Below are positions 1-11,073 of a stretch of DNA of 64,000 nt, piece after piece; within the stretch, counting starts at the first letter, position 1; the number at the start of each line of letters is the position of its first letter. The notes below the pieces were generated by a model. It was not told the origin of the DNA. It worked only from the letters and a program-made list of their open reading frames with translations, and did no database searches. The position numbers and the translations under genes were made by a program. The stretch lies in the NCBI RefSeq assembly GCF_963678635.1, contig NC_087067.1, forward strand, positions 44,641,129 through 44,705,128, written 5' to 3'. The DNA comes from Symsagittifera roscoffensis (Eukaryota > Xenacoelomorpha > Acoela > Convolutidae).

Positions 1-41
1 TAACCATTTTCAATCAATGTTTAGTAAATTATTTTAGGCTT

Positions 42-774
42 CATACCACAATCACCTAAAAAAAAAGAAAAATCAAAACAAAAAATAAAAACTCGTTGAT
101 TTGTAATAATTTTCTCAAAACCTTTCGCACTAAATATTGTGGTGAAATTCATAACCAAAGTAGTAAATTGATCTATAAATTATTTCCCCCAAAGTACTAA
201 AATAAAATACGATGGAAATTTATAATTTTAAGTTTCCCAAAAAGCAGTAAATTTCAATTTCCAAGCTATAAATTTATAATAAAGAGATAGCAGTACAAAC
301 TTTTTCTGTCTTTTCTTTCACTCGCACAGAAATTCTATCCAAACTCGCACAACTCGCCCACGAAGAGTTGTTTAAAATAAAGATTTCAAGTTTTAAGTTT
401 TGACTAACAACAACTCAAACAAGCAATAACACGTTTCCAACTTTTCTTTAACCCGGTTGGAAAGGAATAATATACTAAACCAAGCTAACCAACGCAGCCC
501 ACTGAACACCATAAATCATAAAATAACAGCATGACTAAGAAAAGAAAACCCGCTGTACCCAAACTGGATCAAACCAGCTTAAATCTGGATAATTTATTCT
601 TTTGAAGACTATCATAAAGTCTAAGAAAGAAATAATAAAACACAAAAAAGTCAGAAGACAAACCCAAACCAAAAACAATTTGATTTTTGATAAAAGGACA
701 CAACCAAAGAAACATAAGGAAAAACACGAAAAACACAAACATAAATGTTAACACAAAGCAGGACCTCTCAAAGA
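42..774. repeat. Direct repeat block A, copy 1
   Basis: This block of about 730 bp recurs nearly identically at 1657-2385, starting at CATACCACAATCACC and ending at GGACCTCTCAAAG, with scattered single-base differences. It is very A-rich on the + strand, so it produces long meaningless reading frames on both strands. No gene is seen in it. Confidence 0.9.
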
Positions 775-778
775 CCTC

Positions 779-1658
779 TTCATGTACTGCGAAAAAGAGT
801 AGAAAAAACTGAAACACATCTTATAAAAAAACTCCTTCCCATTTCGTGGTCGGAACAATAAGCAGAAAATATTACAGCAAAGCAAATATTACGATGTATA
901 AATTTAATGTTGGTACAAACGAAGAGTTCTTTTGATCCCATTGCTTAAAGCATCCAAAATGAAAAAAAACAAGAGCCGCAAATCAGTCTCATTACTCTTT
1001 CGGAATTCTGATTGGTTGCACTTAAAGCCAACCCGCACTGACAGAAATGGTTTCCCGTCGATTTAAATTGATTTTAAATTGATTTTAAATCGATCAAAAT
1101 TGATCAACTATGTACATTTTACAAACTTAAATGGATTTTACATCGAAATAAATCGATCTTTTTGAAAATTTTAAATTGATTTTAGTGTCACTAAAATCCA
1201 TCCAAATCTCACTTAAATCCATCAGAACCTCTTTTCAATCGATTTAAATTGATCTTTTTGAAAATTTTAAAATCGATTAAAATCGATTTCGATGGATTTT
1301 CTGACGCACCAAAAATCCATTTTTTTGCTAACAAAGCAAAAAAAAACATGCTTTTTAGAAAACTCATTAAAACGTTTTTTTCTTAATTTTTCAAATGAAG
1401 ACAGACGTGCCAGATGTTTTAGAGTTCAAGAAAAAAATAAAAAATGTTAATATGAACCAGATTTTGAGCTCAAACATATGCAATGGAAATCTAGAAAATC
1501 ATCATTACAAATCAGATTTCGCGCATCAATATATGTAACAAAATTCAGGTAAAATTAAATTGTGATCTCAATAATATGCAAAAAAATCATAGAAATTATG
1601 AAAGTAAATCAGATTTTGTGCAAAAATAACGAATCAAGAAAAGGGTCAATATAGATCA
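779..1658. repeat. Direct repeat block B, copy 1
   Basis: This block of about 880 bp recurs at 6519-7447, from CATGTACTGCGAAAAAG to GGGTCAATATAGATCA. The copies differ by substitutions and small indels; copy 2 has an extra stretch near 6930-6970. The middle (about 1050-1320) is packed with near-palindromic words built on AAATCGATTT and AAATTGATTT. No coding potential seen. Confidence 0.9.
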
Positions 1659-2385
1659 TACCACAATCACCTAAAAAAAAGAAAAATCAAAACAAAAAAT
1701 AAAAACTCGTTGATTTGTAATAATTTTCTCAAAACCTTTCGCACTAAATATTGTGGTGAAATTCATAACCAAAGTAGTAAATTGATCTATAAATTATTTC
1801 CCCCAAAGTAGTAAAATAAAATACGATGGAAATTTATAATTTTAAGTTTCCCAAAAAGCAGTAAATTTCAATTTCCAAGCTATAAATTTATAATAAAGAG
1901 ATAGCAGTACAAACTTTTTCTGTCTTTTCTTTCACTCGCACAGAAATTCTATCAAAACTCGCACAACTCGCCCACGAAGAGTTGTTTAAAATAATGATTT
2001 CAAGTTTTAAGTTTCACAAACAACAACTCAAACAAGCAATAACATGTTTCCAACTTTTCTTTAACCCGGTTGGATAGGAATTATATACTAAACCAAACTA
2101 ACCAACGCAGCCCACTAAACACCATAAATCATAAATTAACAGCATGACTAAGAAAAGAAAACCCGCTGTACCCAAACCGGATCAAATCAGCTTAAATCTG
2201 GATAATTTATTCTTTTGAAGACTATTATAAAGTCTAAGAAAGAAATAATAAAACACAAAAAAGTCACAAGACAAACCCAAACCAAAAACAATTTGATTTT
2301 TGAAAAAAGGACACAACCAAAGAAACATAAGGAAAAACAAGAAAACACAAACATAAATGTTAACAAAAAGCAGGACCTCTCAAAG
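1657..2385. repeat. Direct repeat block A, copy 2
   Basis: Second copy of the block at 42-774. It follows directly on block B copy 1, and block C (2386-6518) starts immediately after it. The A-B-A-C-B order is what a tandem duplication with one insertion or deletion would give, or a side-by-side assembly of two alleles. Confidence 0.9.
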
Positions 2386-2650
2386 AAACAGCATGAAATC
2401 ATACTCCCACTCCTGGCCTAACCCACCAGAGAGGACATCCTAAGCATGCACTTTAGCCGGCCTAATCCACCGTGCTATACCCACGCTTTGTGACCACATC
2501 ACAATTTTTAATAAGAGGTAGTCAAGGGTGATTAACTTTTCAAAATAACTGATTTAAAATAAAAAAGCTTTTGCGAAAACAACTAATCAAGATCATAACT
2601 AAAAAAACCAATTTAACCAAATTTTATAAAAATGTAAATCATAATATGCA

Positions 2651-3130
2651 GTATATACATCAGTCACAACTACCAAGACGAACATCCAGAGACTAGATGA
2701 TCCCATCACACTCGACCTATAGAATGGCCAAACACAATCACAACTCAAAGGATTTAAAGTACGACTTGACTTCGCAGAAAAAGACTTCATTGAACCAGAC
2801 CAATGACCATCTCGATGCTCAAGTATACGTACAGATCCGAGTTACAAAGCATTCCCTCCAGACACAATCTTCACGCCATTCCCAGACGAGAGTAAACACA
2901 GACAGTTCTCTACTAAGACAGAACAACCTGACATAGCAAACCATTCTGAAATCGGATTGATTTCATTGGGGATCACAGTCGTTGTCGAACGACAAGCTAA
3001 CAAGTTCATGTCCATAATTCCAGCGTCCTGGAACGTTGTTCTTCAGGAAGAACCAGATAAGAAAATGATGTTCGCAAAAAACCAACGATCATCATCCATC
3101 CTTCAATTGCAGAAGAAAGATAAAAACTAA
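2651..3130 (+). pseudogene. Decayed coding tract, unrecognised, one frame with two stops
   Basis: A single + strand frame reads through 160 codons to TAA at 3128-3130 and is interrupted only by TAG at 2720 and TGA at 2804. The translation looks protein-like rather than random: the stretches KGFKVRLDFAEKDFIEPD, YKAFPPDTIFTPFPDESK and ISLGITVVVERQANKF lie in the same frame. There is no convincing start and no recognised domain. It may be a fragment of a mobile-element protein or of a host gene. The frame is directly visible; the pseudogene status is inferred from the stops. Confidence 0.5.
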
Positions 3131-3533
3131 AAACTCTGTAAACCAACCCCGGATGGGTGGAACCTGATCTAAACTACATTTATTACTGGATATAATTTAG
3201 ATATTCTATCACAATAAAATATTTAATATTAACCAATTATGATCCATCTAACTAACGACCCACTTATTTGTAAGTGCTAAAATTACTTGTAATTTCAGCA
3301 ACAGAGAGATTTGAATTTAACTTAGAAATTAGTTACCTCTCAAAGAGAACTTCAGCAATCGCAATAAGCCAGTATACTCTAGATCTATTGAGCCTAGCAG
3401 AGACTAGTTAAACACCCTGAGACTAGTAGATATAAGAGTAAGATTAGGATCGGTATTAGACTAAGAAGTTGCACGACTCTAACCGGCCGAAAATAAGATA
3501 GCGTGACGAGCAGACGGTGTACCCTATCTGAAA

Positions 3534-3785
3534 TTACTCTATGAGTTGGAACATCCATTCCAACTCAAAATCTTCAAACGAAATTTTTCTAGTACCTGCA
3601 TGGTTACGAAACGGTTGTTGAACACCTGTGGAAATACTCCTGACTAATTTTTCCCTTACCAAGTCGCCATATAACTCATTCGGTATATAACTTTTGCTCG
3701 AGTGAACAATTTCCGTTTCCAGGTTGGGATCTTTTTTCATCCATTTGGGATCTTTCGGGATCCTAAATCGTTTTTTTTCTTGGAT
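3534..3785 (-). CDS. Possible minus-strand ORF, unrecognised (84 codons)
   Basis: The minus strand is open for 84 codons, from just after a TGA (plus-strand 3786-3788) to a stop at 3534. The peptide contains a short repeated KDP motif (RIPKDPKWMKKDPN) and a soluble-looking mixed composition. Its 5' part overlaps the + strand tract that starts near 3724, so at most one of the two is likely real there. It could be a terminal exon or chance. Confidence 0.25.
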   Translation of the reverse strand: MQEKKRFRIPKDPKWMKKDPNLETEIVHSSKSYIPNELYGDLVREKLVRSISTGVQQPFRNHAGTRKISFEDFELEWMFQLIE

Positions 3786-4783
3786 TCAAAATCAACAAAA
3801 ATTGAACCAGAGACAAGAAAACTGTGAAAATTGGCATCGAAACATTTTCGAAAAGGAAGTGTTTCCCGTACAAAGTGAAAATGGAGATAACGAAAACTTT
3901 CACCACATTGAGAGTAATTTTCAAAATGATCGTAAAAATCAACAAATGCTGGAAAGGGAAAATATTCAATTTGCACACGCTGAACGGGATGGAAGGTTCC
4001 AGCAAAAACACGAGAGAAAAATGGAAAACTTGAGACTGATGTTCAATTTAAAAATGAGGAGGAAGGTTATTTGAAATATGACTATAATTCACCAAATGTG
4101 AACCAAAATCACGAATTCCAAGCTGAACGAGTTCAAGGTCATAATGTCCAACAAGGTTTAAACTTCAAAGCGGAAAAGAAATTTCAACAATGTGCGCTTC
4201 AGCAAAGTAGCCACAGCCAACATGCACAAGGATTCCAAATGCAGGAGCAAAATCAACGACGTCAACATCATCAGAAAACATTTCAACAAGCATCGTCAAA
4301 TCAGAGATACCCATTTGAACAAAAACGTCGACAAGATTCGGGACCCCAAGATTTTGATAGAGCTCCCCCAAAAAAGGAGAAAACGATTCCTGAAGTCTCA
4401 CCTGAAATCAGCGAAGCTTTCAATCCGATTGACGAGAAGCCGGATCAGGAACCAATTCCGGTGGAAGGAGGGATCCAGGCATCGAAGATGATTATGAAGA
4501 CAAACCAGAAATCATAGACAGAGATGGACACCCAGCAGACCAAGAAGAAAGGGTTCCACCGAAACAACAAGAGGAAGAAATTATTTCGGAGCCAGATGAA
4601 GGAGAGATTGCAGTTCCTAGTGTGGAAGAGCGAAAAAATCAATCCAGTGGACTTGAACTGGCGAATATCAAGGATACCAAATATGTCATCACAAGATCAG
4701 AGAAATGTACGATCAAGGTACACCCTAGAATTTTTTCTGACCAACCTCGTGAGAACTGCAAAGGGTTTATGAAAGGCTCTTAA
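3724..4783 (+). pseudogene. Gln/Asn-rich then acidic coding tract with two frame slips
   Basis: Protein-like sequence moves across all three + frames. Frame 1 runs to about 4020 (Gln/Asn/Glu-rich). Frame 3 runs from about 4020 to about 4460 (Gln/His/Arg-rich, then Pro/Glu). Frame 2 runs from about 4470 to TAA at 4781 (acidic, containing EDDYEDKPEIIDRDGHP and ending KVHPRIFSDQPRENCKGF). Both slips go the same way, as if one base were missing each time. The first slip is close to an AAAAA run. The tract could begin at an acceptor ending at 3810 (phase 0). An AATAAA signal overlaps the stop at 4784-4789. About 320 residues in total, with no recognised domain. It may be a frameshifted pseudogene or a real gene with assembly indels. 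Confidence 0.5.
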
Positions 4784-5539
4784 AATAAACGTACGTTCTG
4801 GTTAGCCTGTTTTTACTCAAATGGTTTGTCATTTGGTTGATTACTTTAAATTCATTGATTATTTTAAAGATTGATCTGATCAGAATCTGATCGTTGAGAA
4901 GTTCTCAAATATCATAGATACATTTGTTACAATGATTTTTTTTTTATAAAAGAGCATCTTTTGTGACGAACGACGGTTCATCTTACGGTTTTATTCGATT
5001 GACCTCAACATCTTTATAGTATAAATGCCACTCTTTAACTTACAGAACCGAGGAGAGCAAATTGTGTTAAAAACTTTTTCTTCTAATTGTCATACCATTA
5101 GTTTTCAAAACGAACTCTCTTGCAGAAACGACTTTACTTGCAAAAGTGTTTGGTGAAAAAAGTTCATTCGTAAGCAAAATTTTGCAATGCTTTGTAACTT
5201 TCAATAAAAACGACTATGCTCGTAAAAGTGACCTTAAGCGAATTTCAAGTTAAGTTTTCTTGTTTGCTTGTACAATTTGAATTAAAACTACTTGGCTATA
5301 TGAGCTTGAAAAACAACGATGAAGCCGTCAAACAATTGCGTGAGCAGATTACAAGACCTGTTTGCTACTAAATACTTTCAGCAGAAGAAATCAGTAAAGT
5401 CTTTTCCGCTTAACTTAAATAACTTGAGACAAGCTGTGGCGTGTCTACCGCCGCCGCCCTATGCCCATAAATCTGATTTAAAAATGACCAAATCGAAAAA
5501 TTTTTGGTTAAATTGACTTTCAAAAGTTTCTCAAAAAAG

Positions 5540-5715
5540 TCATTTTTCGCCTGTTTTTTTAAAATGTTCTCTGTAAAGGCCGTAATAAATGGGTCTTCAT
5601 AGAGCTTTAGGGGAGCTCAGAAAATCAAATTAGTCGACCAAAAAAAAATCGACCAAAAATTTTAACTTTTTTTTTGCAAAAACAGCCCCCATCCTCGAAA
5701 AAATCCTGCGCATGC
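5540..5715 (+). mobile_element. Fragment of hAT-like MITE family G
   Basis: The stretch from a GGGGAGCTCAGAAAATCAA core through AGTCGACC to TCGAAAAAATCCTGCG matches the right half of the family seen whole at 14600-15068. The terminal inverted repeat is decayed. Confidence 0.5.
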
Positions 5716-5766
5716 TTCTGGAGATGGAGCAAAAACTTAAGTGCACAGAAGGTTTTGTTTTGTGGT

Positions 5767-5905
5767 ATGCTCGTTGTTTAAGCGTTAAGCAACACTTCGC
5801 AGAGTGAAAAAATCTCAGTTAAAAATGCATGAAGATCTTAACAAATAAGCGCAACAGTGGTTCGCCGTGACTGAGGTGATCCTTTCCTTCATAAATGTCT
5901 CAATT
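5767..5905 (+). mobile_element. SINE, 5'-truncated copy
   Basis: It matches the body of the SINE at 10568-10800: CTCGTTG at the start, a GCAACAGTGGTTCGCCGTGA core and CCTTTCCTTCATAAATG at the end. The tRNA-like head is missing, as is usual for copies truncated during reverse transcription. Confidence 0.6.
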
Positions 5906-6056
5906 TTCAGTATCCTGTTATCATCTTTTTTTTGCCGAAAGACTATTTGTGACTTGTTTCCGCGTCAAAATAAATAGTATATGTAATTGAAGCAAGCATT
6001 GATGTGAATGCTCTAAAAAAAGACTTGTGTTTTTGAAGGTGAACAGTGATACTTCA

Positions 6057-6166
6057 CATTGTGCTTCACAGCCTCAAACAGCTGACGTCATCACAGGGGT
6101 CAGTGGAGTCATTTGAGAGGAAGAAAGCCAGAGTAGACCAGCTGTTTGAGGCTGTGAAGCACAATG
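6057..6166. repeat. Perfect 28-bp inverted repeat spanning a splice acceptor
   Basis: Bases 6057-6084 are the exact reverse complement of 6139-6166, separated by 54 bases. The right arm lies inside the exon at 6082-6237. The left arm covers the end of the upstream intron, including the AG at 6080-6081. In RNA this would fold into a strong hairpin that buries the acceptor. Confidence 0.9.
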
Positions 6167-6237
6167 TAGAGAATGCAGGGCAGAGGGCTTTCAAATACAC
6201 ACAACAGAAGGAGGAGAGGATCAATGAAGTGTCAAAG
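6082..6237 (+). CDS. Internal coding exon, unrecognised charged/helical protein
   Basis: A CAAACAG acceptor ends at 6081 and an AAG|GTAATG donor follows 6237. The 156 bases (52 codons) are open in phase 0 at both ends. The product is hydrophilic and helix-prone (VESFERKKARVDQLFEAV, FKYTQQKEERINEVSK), like part of a coiled coil. Its base composition is clearly richer in G and C than the flanks, as expected for real coding sequence. The exons at 10370-10555 and 11074-11244 continue in the same strand and phase, so they may be one gene. The function is not recognised. Confidence 0.65.
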
Positions 6238-6518
6238 GTAATGTCATACTTAGGCTGCAAAAAGACAAACTCAGAAATAAAAGACAGTAATAATATCCAG
6301 TTGAATTCAGTCCACATGAGGATTATCAAGGATTATCAAGATTATGAGAAGTGCTAATTGGAGCTTAACTTGCTCTAATGGAGTACAAAACAAATTATCA
6401 ATGCAGTTTTTCTCTGCCGAAAAAAAATCTGAGAATTTGATCAATCACGACAGAAGAATACTTAACAATATCGATCAATCGCGATTTCAAAAGGACAATA
6501 CGATAAATCACTGGGACC

Positions 6519-7447
6519 TTCATGTACTGCGAAAAAGAGTAGAAAAAACTGAAACACAACTTATAAAAAAACTCCTTCCCATTTCGTGGTCGGAACAATA
6601 AGCAGAAAATATAACAGCAAAGCAAATATTACGATGTATAAATTTAATGTTGGTACAAACGAAGAGTTCTTTTGATCCCATTGCTTAAAGCATCCAAAAT
6701 GAAAAAAAAAAACAAGAGCCGCAAATCAGTCTCATTACTCTTTCGGAATTCTGATTGGTTGCACTTAAAGCCAACCCGCACTGACAGAAATGGTTTCCTA
6801 TCGATTTAAATTGATTTTAAATCGATTTTAAAACGATCAAAATTGATCAACCATGTACATTTTACAAACTTAAATGGATTTTACATCGAATTAAATCGAT
6901 CTTTTTGAAAATTTTAAATTGATTTTAGTGTCTAAAAACTCGATTGAAATCAATTTCGATGGATTTTCCGACTCACTAAAATCCATCCGAATCTCACTTA
7001 AATCCATCAGAACCTCACTTAAATCGATTTAAATCGATCTTTTTGAAAATTTTAAAATCGATTAAAATTGATTTCGATGGATTTTCTGACGCACCAAAAA
7101 TCGATTTTTTTGCTTACAAAGCAAAAAAAACATGCTGTTTAGAAAACTAATTAAAACAATTTTTTCTTTATTTTTCAAATGAAAACACACGTGCCATATG
7201 TTTTAGAGTTTAAGAATTAAATGAAAATGTTAATATGAACCAGATTTTGAGCTCAAAAATATGCAATGAAATTCTAGAAAATCATCATTACAAATCAGAT
7301 TTCGCGCATCAACATATGTAGCAAAGTTCAGGTAAAATTAAATTGCGATCTCAATAATATGCAATAAAATCATACAAATTATGAAAGTAAATCAGATTTT
7401 GTGCAAAAATATATGAAACGAATCAAGAAAAGGGTCAATATAGATCA
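6519..7447. repeat. Direct repeat block B, copy 2
   Basis: Second copy of block B (see 779-1658), immediately after block C. It contains the same arrays of AAATCGATTT-type words at about 6795-7100. Beyond its end the sequence is unique. Confidence 0.9.
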
Positions 7448-10369
7448 GTTTTTGAACTCAAAAAATGCAAGAAAATCATAGAATTTTATCGATATTTTAG
7501 TCTTTTCATTTGGTCTTTTTTATGCTACAAAACGCTATGGATGTTAAATGAAAAATAGTAGGCAAGAAATAAATGCAATAAAATTTTGAAACTGACAAAT
7601 CTCGAATGAAAAAAATCGATTTAAATCGATTTCAATCCGTTTTAATCCCCTTAAAAATAAAAACAAATTCAGACTGGAAAAATTGGTTTTAAATTGATTT
7701 AAAATCGAATTGGATCAGTTTTTTTATTTGGGATTTAAGATCAATAAAAGTCAATTTTAAATCGATCCAAATCAATCTTCATCTTTTTTATTTAATCTTT
7801 GTACTTTATAAATACTAAAATCGCTCTAAATTTAATCAACGTTTTTTTTTCATAGTAAAATCAATCTAAATTTAATCAACGCACTTTTTTCATACTAAAA
7901 TTGTTTCTCATCCATTTTTGTCGGTGCGGGGATGAATAGGTAAGCAAACTACTGATTGTTCAAACTATCATAAATAAAACTAGGTTTTCAGGTTTTTGCT
8001 TCTCATCCGAGTGCTAGGAAGCAAATGTTGAAGGTGTGTTTTTTACAAAACATTTGACCTACCCAAAGAAAACTGAGAGTCAAGTGTGATATCATAATGA
8101 TGTTTTTTCAGCCATGATTTGGATTTCATAAGAATCAAAATTTTTTTAATGTGGTTTAAAATTGGTATGAATATTTTCGGTTTGCTGGACAAATATACAA
8201 AAAAAATACGCTGAACTCAAATTCGAAGACAACCAAGTGATTTTTTAAAATAATTTTAAAATTTTACAGCTATAAATAAATATGTTAATAAAAAGAGGAA
8301 AAAAGAGTTTTGGAAAGAAGATTTTAAATTTTTTTTAATGATGATTTTCTTGATATTTTAACTTTCGTTCTTGGTCTTAGATTTTTCCTATTTGAATCAT
8401 TGAATTTTGAACATTCTGTGCTATTGCACAGCAGTTGGCTGCCTTTGTTTGCTCTGACAAAAGAAGATTCTTTGGAAATTCTAAATTTCTGTCTTTGATA
8501 TTAGAATTTTGATTTGATAATTTTCAATTTAATGACCAAATTTACAGTACTTTTGTTGCTTGATGCAGAACTCAATTTGAAGACATCCAATTGAACTCTA
8601 TAGCAATTCATACGTTTTTAGAAAAAATGAAAAATTTTTCCTGAACATTATATTGTTCAACTGCTTGTTTTAAAAAAAGACAGAAAAGATATAGAAATTA
8701 CCATAAATGAAGATTTTTTTCAATTTACATTTTCATTCTTGATTTTAGATTTTTCCTACTTGAATAATTGAGATTGAATTTTTTTGTGCTACTTGCACAA
8801 CAATTTGCTATCCTTGTTTGTTTTAACACTTAATAACTGTCCTTTAATTTCGGAGCAAGAGAGGCCCACCGGCATCATATGTCAATACTCCATGACTTTC
8901 TGATATTTGGTAAAAAATAGATTTCAATTTGCTCGAATAAACTCGTAACTTTTTAACAGCGCTCCCTTCTTTTAAAAAAATTAAGTTTAGGGCCTTCAAT
9001 TTTTATTATAAGCAATGATTAAAAAGGATATAAAAATTTGTTTGCATTCTAACAGGCGTAACCGGTTGCTCTGGAAGTAGCACAGATTTTTTCGACTAAA
9101 ACTTTATAGTTTTTTCGAATTTAGGCATTTTTTGATTGTAGGTGATGCGGAGAATGGACTTAAGAAATGCTACGAAAATAAATTTTGAACATAGTTGAGT
9201 GTATTTGACTTTTAGAAAAGCATAACCAAACTGATCTCAACACAGGCAAACTTTCACATCTTTGTCTTGATTTTGTCTTGATTAAAGTTCCTTACAGGAA
9301 AGTATGCCAAGCAATACAATTGAATGATGAATTAGAATCAAAGCAAAACCTACAAATTAGTACAAAGACCGATTTTGTTTGGTTGACACTTGTTTAGCTA
9401 ACGCCAAAAACAAATTGTTTGTAAAAAAAATTTCAAAAAAAATCAAGAAGAATTTGAGCCCCACTCAAAACATTTAGAGTGTTTTTTTTGCTCCTGAAAC
9501 TATTCGAAGTGCGTCCGCTACGGCAATTTCTTTTAAACCAAATAAATGCGAGAAAAAATACATTTTTTGAGTCAAACGGGCATTTAAAATGCACAAATGT
9601 TCCAAGATTGTCTTTTACTTGACGAAAGTACAGATGGAGATGATCACTTATTTCAGTCATCCTGTGAACAAAAATTTTAACGGGGAAAATTTTAGTAGCT
9701 GGTTGTAACACCCTTGCTTATCGCACGGGTAAAAATCAAAAAACTTAAATCAAATTTTATAAAGTTATTCAATTTTGCTACAGTTTTTTTTAAATTTCTA
9801 AGCATTTAAAGCGCTAAATGAATCTTTGATAACTAGATTTTTATTTGTTGTAAAAGATTAAACTAAAGTTCTTACAGCTCTTTATTTTCACATAACAAAA
9901 GGTTACTCACTCGCTTTGCTCGCTCAAAATTGACTCAACAGCAAAAAAAAATATTGTGATTGACTCATGCCTGAAAAAACTTTTCTATGACAGAGCAAAA
10001 AAACTTTTTCGGATGTTTATTTGTGGTACTGGATATTGTCTAGCAAAAAAAATATATCTCAACCAAAAAAAAAATGATTCTACTCACTTTCACTAATGAT
10101 TAGAACAAAAATATTGGTTTGAAACGTTAACAGGATTGCAAAATCGAGATTATTAGGGGACGGGTAACTGATTTAAGTTTTCAACGCATTTTTGTAGAAT
10201 AGATTAGAAAGCCCGTTAAAGTTACCGTTAATTTTTTTCCGTCTTACAGAAGCTTTTGGTACCCTACTGCAGTCAAACTATTTCGTTCTCTGAATGATAA
10301 CATCCATTTCACCAATTTTTGTTAAATTAGTGTCTGAGCCAGTATAAACTCGGATCTAAATGGAGTCAG
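7448..10369. other. Gene-free AT-rich stretch with repeat-family F fragments
   Basis: No supported exon. More AAATCGATTT-like words occur at 7610-7800. Decayed pieces of repeat family F are visible: minus-oriented ends near 8405-8465 and 8775-8830 (TGTGCTACTTGCACAACA type), and plus-oriented pieces at 9050-9095 (GTAACCGGTTGCTC, AAGTAGCACAG) and 9900-10060 (CACTCGCTTTGCTCGCTC). A 92-codon minus ORF at 9433-9711 has no supporting features. Confidence 0.5.
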
Positions 10370-10555
10370 CTTTTCAATTGTTTTGGAACGCAATTGAAAG
10401 CCCCGTACGCTATAGCTCCTTACCACAGTACAGTAGTGTCAGAAAATCAATGGTTGTGTGCACATGTGAGGACACACCATGGCGAGGCTGCCATCCAACT
10501 GACTCAGCCACAGGGACAGAATAAGGAAGAGGAACCAGAATCAACTCAGAACCAG
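10370..10555 (+). CDS. Internal coding exon, unrecognised
   Basis: A clear donor, AACCAG|GTAGGT, follows 10555. The open frame reads ENQWLCAHVRTHHGEAA and then a Gln/Glu-rich stretch (QGQNKEEEPESTQNQ), ending in phase 0. The 5' boundary is uncertain: an AG at 10368-10369 gives a phase-0 start compatible with the exon at 6082-6237, but its pyrimidine tract is weak. A second frame from an ATG at 10360 reaches a TAA before the donor, so it is less likely. A SINE lies just inside the downstream intron. Confidence 0.5.
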
Positions 10556-10567
10556 GTAGGTATCACA

Positions 10568-10800
10568 AAAGGGTAGCTGCGGCAAACTGGTTACGTCTCC
10601 GCCTTTCAATTGAAAGGTCAGATGTTCGAGGCCCACCATGATCCGTGCTCGTTGCTTGAGGGTGAAGCAAAATTATCCAGCCCAGAAAATAGCCAAAAAA
10701 ATTCATGTAGTTCTTAAGCAAAAGTCATAACAGCGGTTCTCCATGAAGAACTGTGCAGCTCGTATGTTGGCCCTTTCCCTCGTGGATAAATGGTGTTAAC
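10568..10800 (+). mobile_element. tRNA-derived SINE, fullest copy
   Basis: The head has a Pol III B-box-like GTTCGAGGCC near 10624 and a degenerate A-box region, separated by a palindromic CCTTTCAATTGAAAGG. The body contains CTCGTTGCTTGAGGGTGAAG, CAGCCCAGAAAA, ATAACAGCGGTTCTCC and the tail CCCTCGTGGATAAATGG. Body copies occur at 5767-5905, 46719-46872 (reverse) and 61640-61755, establishing an interspersed family. The tRNA origin is inferred. Confidence 0.65.
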
Positions 10801-11073
10801 TAAATAAGTACCGATAGAAAGTAGATCTATGCTTTTTATAGCAACATATGTAAAGAAAACCAAGATGGAAGGAAATTTGAGTACCCAAAATTGTTAACTC
10901 TCCTTGACAATCCAATTGTTAATTATCTTGAAATATCTTCTCCTATAAAAGGCTAATTCAACGATATTAAACATTGCGAATTTTGTACCTATTATCGAGT
11001 TACCGTATGTAATATGGAATTTAGTGTTTTTAAATTGATTTCATCCTATCAGTAAGCTCCTGTTTTTTTCCAG

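Noticed and set aside
535-2421. Several ORFs of 67-82 codons on both strands
   Set aside because: They lie in A-rich repeat block A, are Phe/Leu-rich or Lys-rich only because of composition, and appear in both copies with frame changes.
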